Origin: Roseivirga echinicomitans
GTDB lineage: Bacteria > Bacteroidota > Bacteroidia > Cytophagales > Cyclobacteriaceae
Length of the DNA: 64,000 bases
Direction of reading: 5' to 3'
Assembly (NCBI RefSeq): GCF_001592935.1
Contig: NZ_LRDB01000051.1
Coordinates: forward strand, 124,001-188,000
Below, piece after piece: positions 35,025-42,473 of the stretch (the first letter of the stretch is position 1; each line of letters begins with the position of its first letter). A program made the position numbers and the translations under genes. The notes beneath the pieces are model-generated. The model had not been told where the DNA came from, did no database searches, and was given only the letters and a program-made list of their open reading frames with translations.

Positions 35025-35066
35025 GGGGTCAGGGTTCGCTCCGAAGCTTCGGAGCCTCAGCGCCCA
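35025..35066. repeat. duplicated tRNA-Val 3' end (degenerate copy 3)
   Basis: GGGGTCAGGGTTCG, the palindrome CTCCGAAGCTTCGGAG (35039-35054) and CTCAGCGCCCA repeat the arrangement of copy 2, 366 nt further on, and run into the third terminator hairpin. Confidence 0.8.
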
Positions 35067-35105
35067 CAATAAGGCAGTCAGAAATGGCTGTCTTTTTTTG
35101 TGTTT

Positions 35106-35128
35106 ATGCACTAGGTATATATTCGATC
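35106..35128 (+). pseudogene. truncated third GIY-YIG start
   Basis: ATGCACTAGGTATATATTC corresponds to the opening of the two GIY-YIG genes, but the third codon TAC has become TAG and homology fades within about 25 nt. It is a dead third unit of the tandem array. Confidence 0.65.
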
Positions 35129-35183
35129 AATTCTAGATAATATGGTTTACCTCAAAGGAGTATTGCAAATCTTGTCTATCTTC

Positions 35184-35642
35184 TCACTTGTCGATGATTT
35201 TTTCTTTTAATCTCGTGAAGGAGTAGTTAATCATCAGAATGATTAAGGTAATGCCTATCGCAATGATGTACTTGTGTAAAGCTATGGAAATGCCTATTCC
35301 AAGGCAGTAGAGTAAGGTGGCAGCAGTGGTAAGTCCCTTTACTTTGTCGTGATTCTGTTTAATGATTGTTCCAGGACCAATAAAACTGATGCCTACCACA
35401 AGGGCTTGTAGTATTCGAATTGGATCTGCTTTTACTGCTTCTTGAAACTCGTAATTATGGACGAAATCGATTAATGGGAGAGAGAGTGAGACGATTAGGC
35501 AGCTGAAGCCTCCCACAATCATATTTGTTTTTAAGCCAGCTGGTTTGTCTTTGTTTTCACGTTCATAACCCACTAAACCACATAAAACAGTAGCAACTAA
35601 GACATTCAATAATATTTCTAATTCTTGATGATCGATCTCCAT
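35184..35642 (-). CDS. MgtC/SapB family membrane protein
   Basis: A 152-residue integral membrane protein with four to five transmembrane helices. Family motifs are GLVGYEREN with KPAGLKTNMIVGG in the N-terminal half and VVGISFIGPGTIIK in the centre. It corresponds to the membrane domain of MgtC without the soluble C-terminal ACT-like domain. MgtC proteins are linked to Mg2+ limitation and to control of ATP synthase, but most environmental members are uncharacterised. Confidence 0.85.
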   Translation of the reverse strand: MEIDHQELEILLNVLVATVLCGLVGYERENKDKPAGLKTNMIVGGFSCLIVSLSLPLIDFVHNYEFQEAVKADPIRILQALVVGISFIGPGTIIKQNHDKVKGLTTAATLLYCLGIGISIALHKYIIAIGITLIILMINYSFTRLKEKIIDK

Positions 35643-35717
35643 ACAACCTAAATTTCAACTCTTAAAGAGATACAAAAACAACTAGAGAAGGTTAGAGATT
35701 GTTATGAACAAGGGTTT

Positions 35718-36686
35718 CTAAAATGTCAAAATTTGGCCTTCATAAGCAATCTTAAAGCCTTTGTCGCGTACCAATTTTGATTCCTCGCTATCACTGAAGT
35801 TCATGGGATTGGTGTGGTTAAAATGGATAAAGTGGACCTTGGCTTTATCTTCGACTGAGAGTTTGCCAAATAATCCCATGCTTTCCTCCACAAAAGGATG
35901 TGGTATTTCACTCATGTCGCGCCCTGATATTTCGCCATTCTTGAAGAAGGAAGCGTCTAGTAGTGCCATGTCACTTTTTTGGATTACTTCAATGACATCT
36001 TGATTCCATTTACTCCATTTATCAATGTCTGGAATAAAAATGATGGACTTACCCTTGATTCTAATTTCGTAACCAACGGTTTCTGAAAACTCATCACGAT
36101 GTGGAACGATGAAGGGCGTAACGGAAATACTATTGCTCAATTGAATGGCGCTGCTGTCTTGCTGAGTCTTGATTTCAATATTATTTAAATCAACTAACTG
36201 ACTCCAAGGGCCATTTTCTTCCAAGAAAGTCTTCATTTTAGGCATGGCATAGACAGGAACACCTGAAGTGCCCATCACCTCTCGTCCCAAATGAATGAGT
36301 CCAGTATAATGGCCAATATGCGCATGGGTTAAGAAAATACCGTCTAAAGGGTAATTATTGGTTTCCGAAACATCATCTAGCATTTGCAGCTGAAGTTTGA
36401 AATCGGGAGTGGCTTCAAAAAGCCAGCGTTGTTTTGTCGTGGGATCAACAAGGCCAAGTGCCACTGCATTCTTTGGTCTGGCGCTTTTCTCTTTAATCAA
36501 TTCCCATTCCTGTTTTTGCCCTGCTTGTGGGTAGCCCGCATCTTGTGCTACACCCAAAACCACAAGGAAGGGAGCTTCGGTAGGGATTTCTCTTTGGTTA
36601 TCCGTTTCGTTACAAGCGGTGAATAGGAATAAAAAAAGAGCCAAAAGAGGCTCAATTTTTATGGTTGAATTTGGTGCTATTTTCAT
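35718..36686 (-). CDS. PqqB-like metallo-beta-lactamase-fold lipoprotein
   Basis: A 322-residue MBL-fold protein with a lipoprotein signal (lipobox FTAC, Cys25). FLVVLGVAQDAGYPQAG is the PqqB-type opening strand, FLTHAHIGHYTGL (His121, His123, His126) the metal motif, in which the usual Asp of HxHxDH is Gly, and VPHRDEFSETVGY, LLDASFF and HFNHTNP supply later ligands. PqqB hydroxylates a peptide-derived tyrosine in PQQ synthesis, but secreted homologues like this one have no assigned substrate and no other pqq gene is nearby. A 57-codon peptide gene ends 3 nt upstream in the same operon. Confidence 0.82.
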   Translation of the reverse strand: MKIAPNSTIKIEPLLALFLFLFTACNETDNQREIPTEAPFLVVLGVAQDAGYPQAGQKQEWELIKEKSARPKNAVALGLVDPTTKQRWLFEATPDFKLQLQMLDDVSETNNYPLDGIFLTHAHIGHYTGLIHLGREVMGTSGVPVYAMPKMKTFLEENGPWSQLVDLNNIEIKTQQDSSAIQLSNSISVTPFIVPHRDEFSETVGYEIRIKGKSIIFIPDIDKWSKWNQDVIEVIQKSDMALLDASFFKNGEISGRDMSEIPHPFVEESMGLFGKLSVEDKAKVHFIHFNHTNPMNFSDSEESKLVRDKGFKIAYEGQILTF

Positions 36687-36689
36687 GGC

Positions 36690-36863
36690 TTAGCTTCCAC
36701 AGCCTACACAATCAATAGACGAATCCATAGGTTTTACCCCATTTAATTTCATCGTTAAATTGTGTATTTGATCCTTAATGTCCATGTCTTTAAACATGTC
36801 TCCAGTAAGTTGCGCAGTTAGCGTTTGAATTTCTTGTTCGAGGGTTTCTGTTGTCATTTCCAT
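36690..36863 (-). CDS. 57-residue peptide with C-terminal CxxC
   Basis: An unlisted small gene: ATG at 36861-36863 (second ATG two codons on), stop at 36690-36692, 3 nt before the ATG of the PqqB-like gene. The product is mostly helical and acidic (ETLEQEIQTLTAQLTGDMF, then DMDIKDQIHNLTMKLNGV) and ends in SIDCVGCGS. There is no signal peptide. The leader-plus-short-Cys/Gly-rich-core layout resembles a ribosomally made, modified peptide precursor, but no radical-SAM or other maturase is visible, so a small metal-binding or partner protein is equally possible. Confidence 0.6.
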   Translation of the reverse strand: MEMTTETLEQEIQTLTAQLTGDMFKDMDIKDQIHNLTMKLNGVKPMDSSIDCVGCGS

Positions 36864-36886
36864 TGTTCGATAATACTTAGGGTGTA

Positions 36887-36917
36887 TGAATATAGGGCAT
36901 ATCTGAATAAAAACAAA
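36887..36917 (-). promoter_or_regulatory. weak promoter candidate for the peptide/PqqB-like operon
   Basis: On the minus strand TTTG (36914-36917), a 19-nt spacer and TATATTCA (36887-36894) fit the spacing of the Bacteroidota promoter, with six of eight -7 bases acceptable. It is 24 nt from the peptide start codon. Confidence 0.35.
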
Positions 36918-36986
36918 AAAGTGTACCTTGAATGTAACCTTTCTAAAAAGCTTAGGTTTCCCCCATTGAATTCTTAAAATAAACTA

Positions 36987-37553
36987 TTGGATTCTCTCTC
37001 TGACAACGCGTTGATGCTACAAGTAAAAGAAGGACAGCTCGAAAAACTCGGGTTGTTATTCGAGCGATATAATAAGAGCCTTTATGGCTTTTTTTATCGC
37101 TTAACCCTTGACCGTGAGGTGAGTGAAGATCTTGTGCAAAATGTGTTTCTGCGAGTGATGAAATACAAGCACACCTACAAAGGAGACGGACAGTTTAAAA
37201 CCTGGATGTACCATATGGCTCGAAATCTTTTTTCTGATTACTACCGGAAAAACAAAAAGATGGGCTACAAGGAAGATGTAGAGGTGACTGATAAATATTT
37301 CAGAAACGAGAGTAACGCTGAGTCGAATAGAATTCAAAAGGAAGAAATGGATTTGCTGCAGCATGCCATGAATCAACTGACTTTCGAAAAGAAGGAAGTC
37401 CTTATCCTCAGTAAGTATCAGGAGATGCGATATAAAGACATTGCCGACTTATTAGGAATTACTGAAAGTGCAGTGAAGGTGCGAATCTTCAGGGCATTGA
37501 AGGATTTAAAAATGGTCTATATGCAGTTGGAGGCAACACCTTCTGCGCAGTAA
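36987..37553 (+). CDS. ECF sigma factor
   Basis: A 188-residue sigma-70 family factor with region 2 (GFFYRLTLDREVSEDLVQNVFLRVM; TWMYHMARNLFSDYYRKN) and region 4 (ILSKYQEMRYKDIADLLGITESAVKVRIFRALKDL). The start is TTG at 36987; TAGGTTTC at 36953-36960 is a fair -7 element. It begins a four-gene unit with two DUF4097 proteins and a HEAT-repeat membrane protein, and the latter probably serves as its anti-sigma factor. Confidence 0.9.
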   Translation: MDSLSDNALMLQVKEGQLEKLGLLFERYNKSLYGFFYRLTLDREVSEDLVQNVFLRVMKYKHTYKGDGQFKTWMYHMARNLFSDYYRKNKKMGYKEDVEVTDKYFRNESNAESNRIQKEEMDLLQHAMNQLTFEKKEVLILSKYQEMRYKDIADLLGITESAVKVRIFRALKDLKMVYMQLEATPSAQ

Positions 37554-37573
37554 AACATCAAAATAGCTGAATA

Positions 37574-38443
37574 ATGAAAGGTATAAAATACATGATTTTG
37601 TTTGCGGCACTTTTGCCAGCCCTGATGGTTAAGGGGCAAAGCCAAACCGAGACGGTGAAAAAGAGCTTTACCGTGAAGAATGAAAAGGCAACTTGGTTTG
37701 CTGTATGCAATATCGAAGGAGATATTGAGGTAGAAGTCCATGATGGTAACACCATAGAAATCGAAGTAGAGAAACGAATTTCTGGGAATCAATCAGAGAT
37801 TAAACAGGGTATGGAAGAGGTTAAACTTGATTTTGGTCAAGGAGACGACTTTGTACGAGCGAGATTTACAACTCCAAATAATAAGGTGAGGGAAAGAGAT
37901 GACCCTTTGGCTTGTGGTTGGGACTGGAATCAAGATCGAGAACGAGTTAATTACAGGGTGAGGCTTGACTACAAAGTTAAAGTGCCAAGAAATATCAGCG
38001 TGAAAATCTCTACGGTGAATAAGAGCGACCTCTACATAAAGGGGGTGAAGGGAGAGGTGTATGCCAATAATGTGAATGGCGATGTGACTTTGATTGATGT
38101 AGAAAGCAATACCAAAGCCAGTACTGTAAACGGTAAAATTGAGGTGAATTACTTGAAAATGCCTGCAGAATTTGCGGAATTCCAAACAGTCAATGGGGAA
38201 ATAGAAATCTTTGCTCCAGCTAATTTAGGTGCCTTTTACAACTTCGAAACTCAATGGGGAGAAGTCTACAGTGATTTCGAATTTACTCAAAAGTTATCCC
38301 CAAGAATGGTAGCCAATAAAGGTGAACGTGGTGGCACAAAATATAAGGTTGATAACTCCAACAGTTACCAAGTAGGTAATGGAGGGCCCAAGTTTACATT
38401 CAAAACATTGAATGGAGATATAAGGGTAATGAAAGCTAAATAG
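37574..38443 (+). CDS. DUF4097-family secreted beta-strand protein 1
   Basis: A 289-residue exported protein: signal peptide (residues 1-22, MVKGQS), then a right-handed beta-solenoid-like DUF4097 region with short repeats of the type V.VNG.I.V (VYANNVNGDVTLIDV, ASTVNGKIEVNYL, FQTVNGEIEIFAP, FKTLNGDIRVMKA). These domains are described as putative adhesins. A CGWDWNQDRERV stretch near 113-124 is a distinguishing insertion. Second gene of the sigma operon; its stop overlaps the GTG start of the next gene. Confidence 0.8.
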   Translation: MKGIKYMILFAALLPALMVKGQSQTETVKKSFTVKNEKATWFAVCNIEGDIEVEVHDGNTIEIEVEKRISGNQSEIKQGMEEVKLDFGQGDDFVRARFTTPNNKVRERDDPLACGWDWNQDRERVNYRVRLDYKVKVPRNISVKISTVNKSDLYIKGVKGEVYANNVNGDVTLIDVESNTKASTVNGKIEVNYLKMPAEFAEFQTVNGEIEIFAPANLGAFYNFETQWGEVYSDFEFTQKLSPRMVANKGERGGTKYKVDNSNSYQVGNGGPKFTFKTLNGDIRVMKAK

Positions 38444-39249
38444 TGGATAAGATGGAAAATAAATATATGTCAATGATCACCGAATATATTGATGGCACGC
38501 TTTCTCCTGAAAGGGAAAAGGAATTCCAACAATACGTTCAAGAAGGACATATTGATATGGCCGAGGTAGATGAGATGGCGAAACTTCAGGGAATTATGCT
38601 GAGTTCATCCGCACCAGCACCTTCGGCTGCTTTGAAAGAGAATTTCTATCAAATGCTGAATGAGGCACAGTTAAAACAACCTCAGGCTAAAAATCCCACT
38701 TCCTTATTAGAAAGAATAAACGCTTCGCTTTTCGGAAACCAGTATGGTAGAATGGCTTTTGGAATAGGAGTGTTAATCATCGGTCTTTTTCTGGGCTCAA
38801 ACTTGGGGAGTAATTCCTATAAAGAAGAGTTGACCGATTTGAACGGTCAGATGGTGGAGATGCGAGAAATGATGATGATGGCCATGCTGGAAAGGGAATC
38901 TGTTTCAGATCGATTGAAAGGGGTGCAAATGTCGTCTGCGCTTTCTTCTTCTAATGAAAAAGTGATTGACGCACTTTTTCTTACCCTCAACAGTGACCCA
39001 AGCACGAATGTGAGGATTGCAGCGCTAAACACCTTGGCGGGGTATACTAGTGACCCCAAGGTTAGGGAAGGGCTTGTGAACAGTATTTCGAAACAAAAGT
39101 CGCCATTGATGCAAGTGAATCTTGCTGAACTGATGGTGAAGCTTCAGGAGACTAAAGCCAAGGATGAATTAAAATCTATCCTAGAAAGCGATCAAACACC
39201 AGAAGATGTAAAAGTTACGCTCAGAGCGAGCATGGAAAAAATTATTTAA
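38443..39249 (+). CDS. membrane protein with HEAT-like repeats, putative anti-sigma factor
   Basis: A 268-residue protein with a short cytoplasmic N-terminal domain (ITEYIDGTLSPEREKEFQQYV, resembling zinc-less anti-sigma domains), one transmembrane helix (about 105-123, FGIGVLIIGLFLGSNLG), a coiled-coil segment and a C-terminal HEAT-like region (about 165-265, VRIAALNTLAGYTSDPKVREGL). Start is GTG overlapping the previous stop, or ATG at 38452. The layout fits a sigma-binding membrane regulator with a periplasmic protein-interaction domain. Its position between two DUF4097 genes suggests it senses or partners with them. Confidence 0.72.
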   Translation: MDKMENKYMSMITEYIDGTLSPEREKEFQQYVQEGHIDMAEVDEMAKLQGIMLSSSAPAPSAALKENFYQMLNEAQLKQPQAKNPTSLLERINASLFGNQYGRMAFGIGVLIIGLFLGSNLGSNSYKEELTDLNGQMVEMREMMMMAMLERESVSDRLKGVQMSSALSSSNEKVIDALFLTLNSDPSTNVRIAALNTLAGYTSDPKVREGLVNSISKQKSPLMQVNLAELMVKLQETKAKDELKSILESDQTPEDVKVTLRASMEKII

Positions 39250-39274
39250 TCAAAGACTCAAAAGAACAAACGAT

Positions 39275-40246
39275 ATGAAAAAGGTAATTGTAACACTATT
39301 AGCGATTTGCGCGGCTTTTAGCATGAGTGCTCAAAAGATTAAGGTAGATCCGAAAATGAAAGTTAAAGTAACTCCAGATCTTAAAATGACGATGGGGCCA
39401 GACTTTGAAATCGACTTAGGTGCACACATAGAAGAGGCGATGAGCAGTATTGATGGCATGTTCGGAATGGGGTTTGGAGATTCGGGAGATAAATGGGAAG
39501 AAAAATATCAGCAAGACACAGAAGAACTTGAAATTCCGCTAAGCAAGCCAGGCGAAAAAGGAAAACTACAAGTAGAGTCCCATAATGGAACGGTTAAGGT
39601 TTCAGCTTATTCGGGGCCAACTGTGAAGGTCAAAATGATTAAGTACAGCAAAAAAGTGGAGCGTGAATCAGGTAAAGATGGTATGCGATTGTTGAGTAGT
39701 GGCGGTTTTAATGTGGAGGCAGAAGAACGCAATAACACGGTGAAAATCGAAACAGAAGGCTGGAACAACCGAATTGATTTTGAGATTCAGGTGCCTGCCA
39801 ACTTTAGCCTTGATGTGCAAACCTATAATAACGGAGCAATTGAAATAGAAGGCGTGAATGGTGAGCACAGTATAGAAAGTTACAATGGGCCAATTACGCT
39901 GAACAACATTAGTGGGTCTGCGAGCGCAAGTACCTACAATGGAGAGGTGAAAGCTACTTTCAGTGCGGTAACGGCTAATGCTCCAATGATTTTCACTACC
40001 TACAATGGTAATGTAGACTTGACTGTTCCAGCGGGTACTAAGTTTTCAACCAAAATGAAAACTTTTAAGGATATTTTTACCGACTTCGAAAATTTCGCAC
40101 TTCAAAAAGCAACACCTCAAAAGAGTAAAGAAGGCAATGGTTATAAGGTGAAGTACGAAGATTGGGTGGAAGGAAAACTCAATGGTGGCGGAGCAGAAGT
40201 AACCATGGAAACCAGAAACGGAAACATATATATCCGAAAAGGGTAA
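39275..40246 (+). CDS. DUF4097-family secreted beta-strand protein 2
   Basis: A 323-residue exported protein related in design to the gene at 37574: signal peptide (residues 1-19, SMSAQ), an N-terminal charged segment with repeated K(V/M)KV motifs, then beta-solenoid-like repeats (LQVESHNGTVKVSAY, VQTYNNGAIEIEGVNG, IESYNGPITLNNI, ASTYNGEVKATF, FTTYNGNVDLTV, METRNGNIYIRKG). The asparagine-glycine turns recur at each coil. Last gene of the sigma operon; a terminator follows. Confidence 0.8.
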   Translation: MKKVIVTLLAICAAFSMSAQKIKVDPKMKVKVTPDLKMTMGPDFEIDLGAHIEEAMSSIDGMFGMGFGDSGDKWEEKYQQDTEELEIPLSKPGEKGKLQVESHNGTVKVSAYSGPTVKVKMIKYSKKVERESGKDGMRLLSSGGFNVEAEERNNTVKIETEGWNNRIDFEIQVPANFSLDVQTYNNGAIEIEGVNGEHSIESYNGPITLNNISGSASASTYNGEVKATFSAVTANAPMIFTTYNGNVDLTVPAGTKFSTKMKTFKDIFTDFENFALQKATPQKSKEGNGYKVKYEDWVEGKLNGGGAEVTMETRNGNIYIRKG

Positions 40247-40306
40247 TTATTAAGATTTTAGCTTAAAGGGCTCTTATTATGAGTGATTTATAATAGGGTA
40301 ATCGAC

Positions 40307-40340
40307 AAAAAAAAAGGCTGATTTACTTCGGCCTTTTTTT
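40307..40340. terminator. bidirectional terminator between the DUF4097 and nitrilase genes
   Basis: AAAAAAAGGC and GCCTTTTTTT form a stem around a 12-nt loop with T runs on both strands. The hairpin overlaps the last codons of the convergent nitrilase gene. Confidence 0.75.
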
Positions 40341-41273
40341 GTTTACGGATAGTTCAAAAACATCATGGCGTTGATAATGTCCAGTTACATCCAAAGCCAA
40401 TCGTTCTTCGTAGCATTTGTTTAGGTCTACTTCGGCTGTGAACACACCTTCAACATCCCATTGCGGTGCTAAAATAGTTTCTCCACTTGGCCCGAAAATA
40501 CAGCTACCACCATTCAAAATCATGTGCTCAGGTTTACCTTCAAATTTACCTTCAAATTCTGGAGGAAGCTTAAACTCAGAAGGAATGTCTTTCACCCTCA
40601 TGACTTGACCAACACCTACGGCAAAGCAACGACCTTCAAAGGCGTATGAGCGTGTAGCCACTTGTAGCATTTCATGCACTTTTGGCCAAACCGCCACATG
40701 AATATGTTCACCAGAATTGTGCATGGTTTGGCGTGTCAGTGGCATCCAGTGTTCCCAACAAATCAATCCACCAATTCGACCAAAGGCTGTGTCAACAGCT
40801 TGCAATCCTGCACCATCACCTTGGCCATAAAGAAGTCTTTCCGTGTGAGTTGGCATCAGTTTGCGATGGTGATTGGCCAATTCTCCTTTTTCATTCCATG
40901 TCAGCAGGCTATTGTAAATAGTGCCATTTCCAATCCCAGAAGTCACTTTTTCATTGATGCCCATTACGACCACTACACCCAGTTCTTTGGTCCATTTCCC
41001 GATTTGCTTTACCTCTGGGCCATTTACGTCTAAGCTATGCTCATGGGTTCTAGCAAAAACGGTTTTGGTGGCGGGAAAATCCCAGCGAGCGTACTCATCA
41101 CAATAGTCTATCCAAGCGGGGTAACCAGTAAACCAAGTTTCGCCAAAAGTGACTAGCTGCGCACCTTTGGCTGCGGCTTCTCTTAAAAGCGCTTCCACCT
41201 TTTGCATTGATTTTTCAACATTAAGATACTCCGGTGCGGATTGCACAACTCCGATGGTGGTCTTCTGATTCAT
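40323..41273 (-). CDS. nitrilase (C-N hydrolase)
   Basis: A 316-residue nitrilase-branch enzyme with the triad Glu45 (LVTFGETWFTGYP), Lys138 (HHRKLMPTHTER) and Cys172 (GGLICWEHWMPL). The Cys-Trp-Glu-His context and the ERLLYGQGDG block are those of true nitrilases, which convert nitriles to carboxylic acids and ammonia, rather than of amidases. Substrate range cannot be read from sequence. It stands alone on the minus strand and is cytoplasmic. Confidence 0.88.
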   Translation of the reverse strand: MNQKTTIGVVQSAPEYLNVEKSMQKVEALLREAAAKGAQLVTFGETWFTGYPAWIDYCDEYARWDFPATKTVFARTHEHSLDVNGPEVKQIGKWTKELGVVVVMGINEKVTSGIGNGTIYNSLLTWNEKGELANHHRKLMPTHTERLLYGQGDGAGLQAVDTAFGRIGGLICWEHWMPLTRQTMHNSGEHIHVAVWPKVHEMLQVATRSYAFEGRCFAVGVGQVMRVKDIPSEFKLPPEFEGKFEGKPEHMILNGGSCIFGPSGETILAPQWDVEGVFTAEVDLNKCYEERLALDVTGHYQRHDVFELSVNKKRPK

Positions 41274-41576
41274 GAAGCGATATTAATCATTCTGAAGTCA
41301 AAAAGGAAGATGGAGTTTGTGCGAGGTGAAAAAGCTCAGTATTTGGATTCAGAGGATTGTTAGATTACGGGATTTTATGAAGCGCAGTTTTTTAACCTTT
41401 TATTATTAAAAATAATAATGACACTTTTTGTGCTTGCGCGATCAAAAAACTCTACGGCATACTTACAGCCATAGGAAATCCAATAATCTCAAAATCTATG
41501 CAATCCCAATCCTTACGATTAAGGTGTTTTTTAATTAGATTATTATTAATTTAGATAGATCTATTTTGTTTTAAAA
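41274..41576. repeat. intergenic region with left copy of the GxxExxY-flanking repeat
   Basis: No gene is seen. A 44-nt segment at 41332-41375 (begins AAGCTCAGTATTTGGATTCA) recurs at 42018 and 42218 on the other side of the GxxExxY gene. The remainder is A/T rich without obvious structure. Confidence 0.65.
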
Positions 41577-42002
41577 ATGGAAATCGAGAAAATAGAAGAT
41601 CCTCTTACCTATAAAATCATAGGCTGCGCTATGCACGTACATGCAACTTTGGGTAACGGCTTTCAGGAAGTTATTTATCAGCGGGCTTTGGCTATAGCCA
41701 TGACCAAGGCTGGTTTAGGCTTTCAAAGAGAGCTTGAAGTGAAAATCTATTTTGAAGGTTTTGATATAGGAACTAGAAGAGTTGATTTTTTAGTGGAGGA
41801 TGAGGTTATGGTAGAAATGAAGGCTGTAACTCAGATGGAGGATGTTCACTTAGCACAAGGCTTGAATTATTTAGTTGCATATAAACTGCAAAAAGGATTG
41901 TTGATAAATTTTGGAGCTAGAAGCCTAGAAGTGAAAAGACTTAGACACCCTAAAAATAAAATGCCTAACACGATTCCAAAGCCTAGGCATCCTAGATCAT
42001 GA
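41577..42002 (+). CDS. GxxExxY family protein
   Basis: A 141-residue protein with the name-giving motif in LGNGFQEVIYQRAL and the conserved blocks RRVDFLVEDEVMVEMKAV and GLNYLVAYKLQKGLLINFGA. The E-x-K-like VEMKAV within a beta-alpha core resembles PD-(D/E)xK nuclease folds, which is an inference. Function is unestablished. The gene is surrounded by copies of a repeat (one partial to the left, two tandem 200-bp units to the right), suggesting it travels with or was captured by that element. Confidence 0.85.
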   Translation: MEIEKIEDPLTYKIIGCAMHVHATLGNGFQEVIYQRALAIAMTKAGLGFQRELEVKIYFEGFDIGTRRVDFLVEDEVMVEMKAVTQMEDVHLAQGLNYLVAYKLQKGLLINFGARSLEVKRLRHPKNKMPNTIPKPRHPRS

Positions 42003-42013
42003 TATTTGGTGTT

Positions 42014-42413
42014 CCTTCAAGCTCAGTATTTGGATTCAGTGGATTGCTTGATTATAGGATTTAGGGAGGCATGATCTTTTACCTACACCTCTAAAATTAT
42101 TGGATATGTTGGAGTCTCATTTGTTACTTGAGAATTCGAAAGGACATTGTTCAGCCCAAAGAAAATCTAACAATCCTTTAATCTAGGTAATCTGAATACT
42201 AACATTTGCTATCCCTTCAAGCTCAGTATTTGGATTCAGAGGATTACTTGATTATCGGATTTAGGAAGGCATGATCTTTTATTCTCACCGCCCAAATTAT
42301 TGGGAATATGTTGAAGCTTCATTTACTAACTGATTGAGAGTTCGAAAGCTCACTGTTCAGCCCAAAGAAAATCTAACAATCCTTTAATCCACCTAATCCA
42401 AATCCTGACAATG
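42014..42413. repeat. two tandem copies of a 200-bp repeat downstream of the GxxExxY gene
   Basis: Unit 1 (42014-42213) and unit 2 (42214-42413) share their opening (CTTCAAGCTCAGTATTTGGA), a central AGGCATGATCTTTTA and a closing segment with CAGCCCAAAGAAAATCTAAC then AATCCTTTAATC. They differ by scattered substitutions and short indels. The opening 44 nt also occur left of the gene. No open frame spans them. Confidence 0.8.
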
Positions 42414-42419
42414 GACAAT

Positions 42420-42450
42420 AAAAAAAGTCAAGCCTTTCGACTTGACTTTT
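42420..42450 (-). terminator. terminator of the flotillin operon
   Basis: AAAAGTCAAG (42423-42432) and CTTGACTTTT (42441-42450) form a 10-bp stem; on the minus strand the hairpin is followed by a T run, 24 nt after the flotillin stop. Confidence 0.8.
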
Positions 42451-42473
42451 AAATTTTTGAGTTTTGATAAGGT

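Noticed and set aside
35718-36863. PQQ biosynthesis cluster
   Set aside because: No pqqA-like Glu/Tyr core, PqqC, PqqD or radical-SAM PqqE gene is nearby; only the PqqB-like fold is present.
42014-42413. Possible CRISPR-like array
   Set aside because: Only two imperfect 200-bp units without short identical repeats and unique spacers, and no cas gene in the window.
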